Assembly (NCBI GenBank): GCA_020404895.1 | Contig: JADBWK010000050.1 | Span: 1-64,000 of the forward strand | Source: Pseudanabaena sp. M085S1SP2A07QC | Lineage (GTDB): Bacteria > Cyanobacteriota > Cyanobacteriia > Pseudanabaenales > Pseudanabaenaceae | Direction of reading: 5' to 3' | DNA length: 64,000 bases | Shown here: positions 60,789-64,000 of the stretch, one piece after another | How positions within the stretch are numbered: position 1 is the stretch's first letter | Layout of the letters: each line of letters begins with the position of its first letter | Made by a program: the position numbers and the translations under genes | The notes under the pieces: model-generated | Databases searched by the model: none | Told to the model about the DNA's origin: nothing | Seen by the model: the letters and a program-made list of their open reading frames with translations, nothing else

Positions 60789-61495
60789 TAAATTCGATCA
60801 ATGCTGACGCGATCATCAAAGACAAAACACTCACCTTCCCAAATACTTTCTTCTTTGGGCACTTCTTCGATGTATTTAAGAATTCCGCCTTTGAGATGAT
60901 ATACCTCACTGAAGCCTTGAGAGAGCATATAGGCACTTGCCTTTTCGCAACGAATTCCGCCTGTACAGAACATAGCTACCTTTTGATGCTTCTCTGGATT
61001 TAATTGCTCCTGTACGTACTGCGGGAATTCGCCAAAGGTCTCTAGATTTGGATTGATCGCCCCTTTAAACGTGCCAAACTCTACTTCATAAGTATTGCGA
61101 GTATCAATCACAATCACATCAGGATTAGCAATCAATTCATTCCAATCTTTAGGTTCTACGTAAGAGCCAACTCGATACCGTGGATCGATGTCGGGAACGC
61201 CCAAAGTGACGATTTCTTTTTTGAGCCGTACTTTCATCTTTTGAAATGGAATTCCTTGGCAATAGGATTCCTTATGCTCTAGATTCTGAAGGCGAGGATC
61301 TTTGCGTAAATAATCTAGTACGGCATCGATCGCATCACGACTACCTGCGATCGTGGAGTTAAGCCCTTCCTTGGCAAGTAAAATCGTGCCTTTGAGTTGA
61401 TGAGTGTCACAAAATTCTTTAAGCGGATTCCGCAATGATTCATAATCTAGCAATTCTGTAAAATGATAAAAAGCTGCAACAACACAAGGCTCCAT
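60788..61495 (-). CDS. trhO: tRNA uridine(34) hydroxylase (TrhO/YceA), rhodanese-like
   Basis: 235 residues from [20 protein letters not shown] at 61495, where homologues begin. An AAGAGG lies just upstream. The frame is open to 61690, with another ATG at 61570, but that part is not conserved. [58 protein letters not shown] and the active-site Cys in [16 protein letters not shown] are family signatures. The enzyme makes 5-hydroxyuridine at position 34 using oxygen. It lies in an operon with mnmD, which modifies the same nucleotide position in other tRNAs. Confidence 0.92.
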   Translation of the reverse strand: MEPCVVAAFYHFTELLDYESLRNPLKEFCDTHQLKGTILLAKEGLNSTIAGSRDAIDAVLDYLRKDPRLQNLEHKESYCQGIPFQKMKVRLKKEIVTLGVPDIDPRYRVGSYVEPKDWNELIANPDVIVIDTRNTYEVEFGTFKGAINPNLETFGEFPQYVQEQLNPEKHQKVAMFCTGGIRCEKASAYMLSQGFSEVYHLKGGILKYIEEVPKEESIWEGECFVFDDRVSIDRI

Positions 61496-61700
61496 CGCCT
61501 CTTGCTGATTGGCTTGAATTGCCTGATTAATTTGTGCTTGCAGACGTGTTACTTGTTTGATCCTAGTCATTTGCCCAGAAATTTGCCAGAAATTTATGTA
61601 AAAGGCGATCGCTTTTCTATAACTCCAATATAGCGCCTTACGTTGTCGTTGTCCTAAATCGCCTGTTTCCCCTTCGGCTTCTTTTCGCACAAAAGTTCAA

Positions 61701-61759
61701 AAGAGCTAATACCAAAACACAAAAGGGCTACGCCCTTTTGTGTTTTGGTATTAGCTCTT
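61701..61759. repeat. 28-bp perfect hairpin, ATACCAAAACAC family
   Basis: Arms 61701-61728 and 61732-61759, loop TAC closed by GC. Core AACACAAAAGGGC is a variant of the AACACAAAATGGC module. Followed by a GTTTCAATTCAC...GTGAATTGGTAT hairpin (61775-61810), the second module of the 104-bp repeat. Confidence 0.8.
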
Positions 61760-61814
61760 GATGGGTTTGGGTTTCAATTCACGGAAGTGTTGAGACACTT
61801 TTGTGAATTGGTAT

Positions 61815-61937
61815 AAATAGGTAAGGATGGGCGGCGCTTTGTGCCACCCATCCTTACCTATTTGGCAATTTCTGTTCAAACGAACCACAAGAAATTTTTT
61901 AAAAGCGTTGCAAAGCAGCGCTTTTAAAAAATTTCTT
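61815..61937. repeat. Two adjacent hairpins with triloops
   Basis: 61815-61863 (tip GCGC-TTT-GTGC, about 23-bp stem with two mismatches) and 61889-61937 (23-bp stem, tip TTGC-AAA-GCAG). Located between divergent trhO and the end of the aldo/keto reductase gene; no gene in 61700-62030. Confidence 0.75.
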
Positions 61938-61991
61938 GGTTTGGAATTGAGCGCAAAGTGCTGTATTTAGAAGACATCTTAACAAGGACTG

Positions 61992-62034
61992 ATACAAATC
62001 CTCAAAATGGCAAAGCCATTTTGAGGATTTGTAT
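61992..62034 (-). terminator. 20-bp perfect hairpin after the aldo/keto reductase
   Basis: Arms 61992-62011 and 62015-62034, loop AAA; core AAAATGGC-AAA-GCCATTTT. Touches the stop codon of the reductase gene. Confidence 0.8.
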
Positions 62035-62978
62035 TATGCTTTTGGCGCTTTTAGGCGGAGTATTTCTACTTCTTCAGGTGTTAATGACCAACCTAAAGCA
62101 CCAGCATTTTGTCTGGCCTGATTGGCATTTTTCGCCCCTGGGATGGGGATGATGTTTCCTTGGGCAACTAGCCAATTTAAAGAAACCTGAGCCAGTGTTT
62201 TATCATATTTTGCAGATAGATCTTTGAGCGCTGAGAATAAAGGCTCTAGCTTTTGTAAGCCCTTAGGACTAAAGCGAGGATCAATGCGCCGCGCACCTTG
62301 AAGAGTTTTTACAGATTCTGGCGTATATTTCCCCGTCAATAAACCTTGAGCAAGGGGACTATAGGCAAGAATCGTTACTCCTAATTGTCTCGCCTTTTCG
62401 AGAGTTCCATTCTGCTCAATTTGTCTAGTTAATAAAGAATAAGGAACTTGATTCACCGCCAGAGGAATGCCCTTTTCGGCAAGATATTGATGAGCTAGCG
62501 CCATTTGAGCCGCAGAATAATTGCTGACTCCCACCGATTGAATACGTCCTTTTTTCACTTCTTCTGCAAGAACTTCCATAAAGTCTTTCGTCTTGAGTAG
62601 AAATTCTAAAGGCCAGTGAATTTGATAGAGACTAATTTGCTCTGTTTGCAAACGCTCCAGACTAGCGGTTAGAGCATCAGCGATCGCTGACTTCTGCCAA
62701 CGCCATGGTAATGGGAAATATTTAGTAGCAATCTGCACTGGCTGGAAAGTTTGTTTGCAAAACTGACCAATTAAGCGTTCTGACTCGCCAAATCCATAGA
62801 CTTCGGCAGTATCAAAAAATGTGATTCCTGCCTCAACAGAAGCTTGAAATGCTTCCGCCACATCTTTTGCGCCAAAATCCTTGCCGTAAGCCCAAAACAG
62901 GGTATCACCCCATGCCCATGTTCCGACACCTAGCGCGGTTACAGTTGGACCATTGGAGCCGAGCTTGATAGTTTGCAT
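62034..62978 (-). CDS. Aldo/keto reductase
   Basis: 314 residues, TIM barrel using NADPH. GVGTWAWGDTLFWAYGKDFG, the catalytic Tyr in FFDTAEVYGFGESERLIG, the Lys in IATKYFPLPWR, the His in YQIHWPLEF and the cofactor motif PIPGAKNANQARQNAGALGW are present. The class is the one often named after plant pyridoxal reductase or YajO-like enzymes. Substrate unknown. Single gene between hairpins. Confidence 0.92.
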   Translation of the reverse strand: MQTIKLGSNGPTVTALGVGTWAWGDTLFWAYGKDFGAKDVAEAFQASVEAGITFFDTAEVYGFGESERLIGQFCKQTFQPVQIATKYFPLPWRWQKSAIADALTASLERLQTEQISLYQIHWPLEFLLKTKDFMEVLAEEVKKGRIQSVGVSNYSAAQMALAHQYLAEKGIPLAVNQVPYSLLTRQIEQNGTLEKARQLGVTILAYSPLAQGLLTGKYTPESVKTLQGARRIDPRFSPKGLQKLEPLFSALKDLSAKYDKTLAQVSLNWLVAQGNIIPIPGAKNANQARQNAGALGWSLTPEEVEILRLKAPKA

Positions 62979-63020
62979 ATGTCTTTGATTAAAGATTAAA
63001 CTTTTCTAAATAATTATAGC

Positions 63021-63075
63021 AATCCCCCCAAAGAGGATGGTGGTGCTTTGCACCGCCATCCTCTTTGGGGGGATT
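63021..63075 (-). terminator. 26-bp hairpin after the glycosyltransferase gene
   Basis: Arms 63021-63046 and 63050-63075, one wobble, tip GTGC-TTT-GCAC, 2 bases past the stop codon. Confidence 0.8.
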
Positions 63076-63077
63076 TT

Positions 63078-64000
63078 TCAGATGATTTGCGTCTCGCTAT
63101 GGTTTGAAATTAGTTTGTCAAACCATTTTTCTAGGCGATCGCCCCATACTTCTAAAGAATATTCCGATTCAAGTTGTTGGCGACAGGTAACGCGATCAAT
63201 TTGGTCTAATTTAGAAATTGCTTCAATCAAACCAGACACACTTCCCATTTCCACAAGAAATCCTGTTTTGCCATGCCGAACGATCTCAGTAAGTCCTCCA
63301 GAACGATAGGATATTACAGGCACACCACAGGCAAAAGCCTCAATCGCCGCATTCCCGAACGCTTCAACCCAACGGGGAGTCATTAATAAAGCACTACATT
63401 GTCCTAGTTTTTGCTGCAACCCATCAGTAGATAAAAATCCTTCATAATGAAGTTCAGCTTTAGGAAAAGATGCTTGAATATCCAGCCAATAGCTCTGATC
63501 TTGAATTAATCCGAAAATATGCAAAGGGAATCCACTTTCCTGTGCAGCCTCGACAGCATCCTCTAATCCCTTCTCGGGAGAAATACGTCCGACCCATGCA
63601 AGGCTTGGTTTATCTGGCTTAGTGACAAAATTATATTGCGTTACATCAATCCCTTTACCCATAATCATCAGGCGATCGCCATGGCTAAAAGTATCTGCAC
63701 ATGCACGAGTATTCACCGCGATCGCATCAGGGCAAAGCGCGGAAGTTTTCGATACCATCGCATCCATTACAGGCGAAAGTGACGACATGCTGATCCAATG
63801 GGCGATCGGGCGGCGAAAAAATGGTGTGAGGTACAGAGGTAGCCAATCATAGGCAAAGTTAAATAACAAATCAAACCGATCCTGTGATTCCCTCGCATAG
63901 CTCCACATATTTTCCAGAACCGAGTTTTGAGGAAGGACAACCATATCAGCGCCCACTTGAGTTTGGGCTGAAGTTTGGATGGTTCCTACTATTTGAGTCA
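63078..64000 (-). CDS. Family 4 glycosyltransferase, 5' end outside the window
   Basis: The frame is open from the stop at 63078 to the right edge, 307 codons, and has no start of its own: codons upstream of the GTG at 63956 continue in frame (TQIVGTIQTSAQTQVGADMV). The GT-B C-terminal domain is clear: LAWVGRISPEKGLEDAVEAA, WVEAFGNAAIEAFACGVPVI and RSGGLTEIVRHGKTGFLVEM. The N-terminal part shows LLFNFAYDWLPLYLTPFF. It transfers a sugar from a nucleotide donor, probably UDP-sugar; the acceptor is unknown. Confidence 0.88.
   Translation of the reverse strand, partial: TQIVGTIQTSAQTQVGADMVVLPQNSVLENMWSYARESQDRFDLLFNFAYDWLPLYLTPFFRRPIAHWISMSSLSPVMDAMVSKTSALCPDAIAVNTRACADTFSHGDRLMIMGKGIDVTQYNFVTKPDKPSLAWVGRISPEKGLEDAVEAAQESGFPLHIFGLIQDQSYWLDIQASFPKAELHYEGFLSTDGLQQKLGQCSALLMTPRWVEAFGNAAIEAFACGVPVISYRSGGLTEIVRHGKTGFLVEMGSVSGLIEAISKLDQIDRVTCRQQLESEYSLEVWGDRLEKWFDKLISNHSETQII

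Noticed and set aside
61496-61690. Longer TrhO N-terminus
   Set aside because: Homologues begin at the VVAAFYHF strand; the extra 65 codons show no conservation that I recognise, though the ATG at 61570 cannot be fully excluded.

Overview
The window is a chromosomal segment of a filamentous-type cyanobacterium, most like Pseudanabaena (genus inferred from memory of the gene set, not proven). The evidence is frequent GCGATCGC (HIP1) palindromes, cyanobacteria-typical families (DUF3370, TamB-like giant protein, Uma2 nucleases, pentapeptide-repeat proteins, YARHG/SH3 serine-threonine kinase), a moderate-to-low GC content, and the order rplS-trnW-secE-nusG-rplK-rplA-rplJ-rplL.

Layout. 1-3400: IS256 transposase remnant, rpsN and ppsA. 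3.8-14 kb: an accessory island of contractile injection system (CIS) genes. It holds two pentapeptide-repeat exported proteins, a CIS-type AAA+ ATPase with a small partner, a 976-residue membrane protein with a winged-helix N-terminus, and a tail-assembly chaperone with an apparent -1 frameshift extension. It ends with a DUF4157 (eCIS-core) protein whose C-terminus is a barnase-like ribonuclease, followed by a barstar-like immunity gene. No sheath, tube, baseplate or spike gene is present, so this looks like a satellite CIS locus. 14-19 kb: isoprenoid (crtE), folate (folD) and conserved cyanobacterial genes. 19-24 kb: J-domain protein, tRNA-Thr, a GH19 gene cut by an IS1595-type remnant, a RibD-like reductase, radC and an LTXXQ protein. 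24-29 kb: Ser/Thr kinase and a GAF/Hpt-like partner. 29-35 kb: the 1703-residue TamB-like protein and an OmpR-type regulator. 35-44 kb: mobile defence/toxin-antitoxin material (ImmA/IrrE-PIN pair, XisI remnant, BrnTA, PD-(D/E)XK protein, Uma2 genes) around a REC-histidine kinase and a large radical SAM protein. 44-53 kb: coaBC, glycosyl hydrolase-like, corA, rsmE, a 2OG-Fe dioxygenase, yjbQ-yvcK and an anti-sigma-like ATPase. 53-60 kb: PBP1A, hisE and the ribosomal/transcription cluster with a recognisable L10 leader. 60-64 kb: mnmD-trhO, which both act on tRNA wobble uridine, an aldo/keto reductase, and a glycosyltransferase running off the edge.

A window-wide feature is a large set of intergenic perfect or near-perfect hairpins (stems of about 12-30 bp). 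Most are capped by a 3-nt loop closed by GC pairs, of the form GC-NNN-GC, often GCAAAGC or GCGAAGC. They sit at the ends of most genes and sometimes include the stop codon. Superimposed are several dispersed palindromic repeat families.
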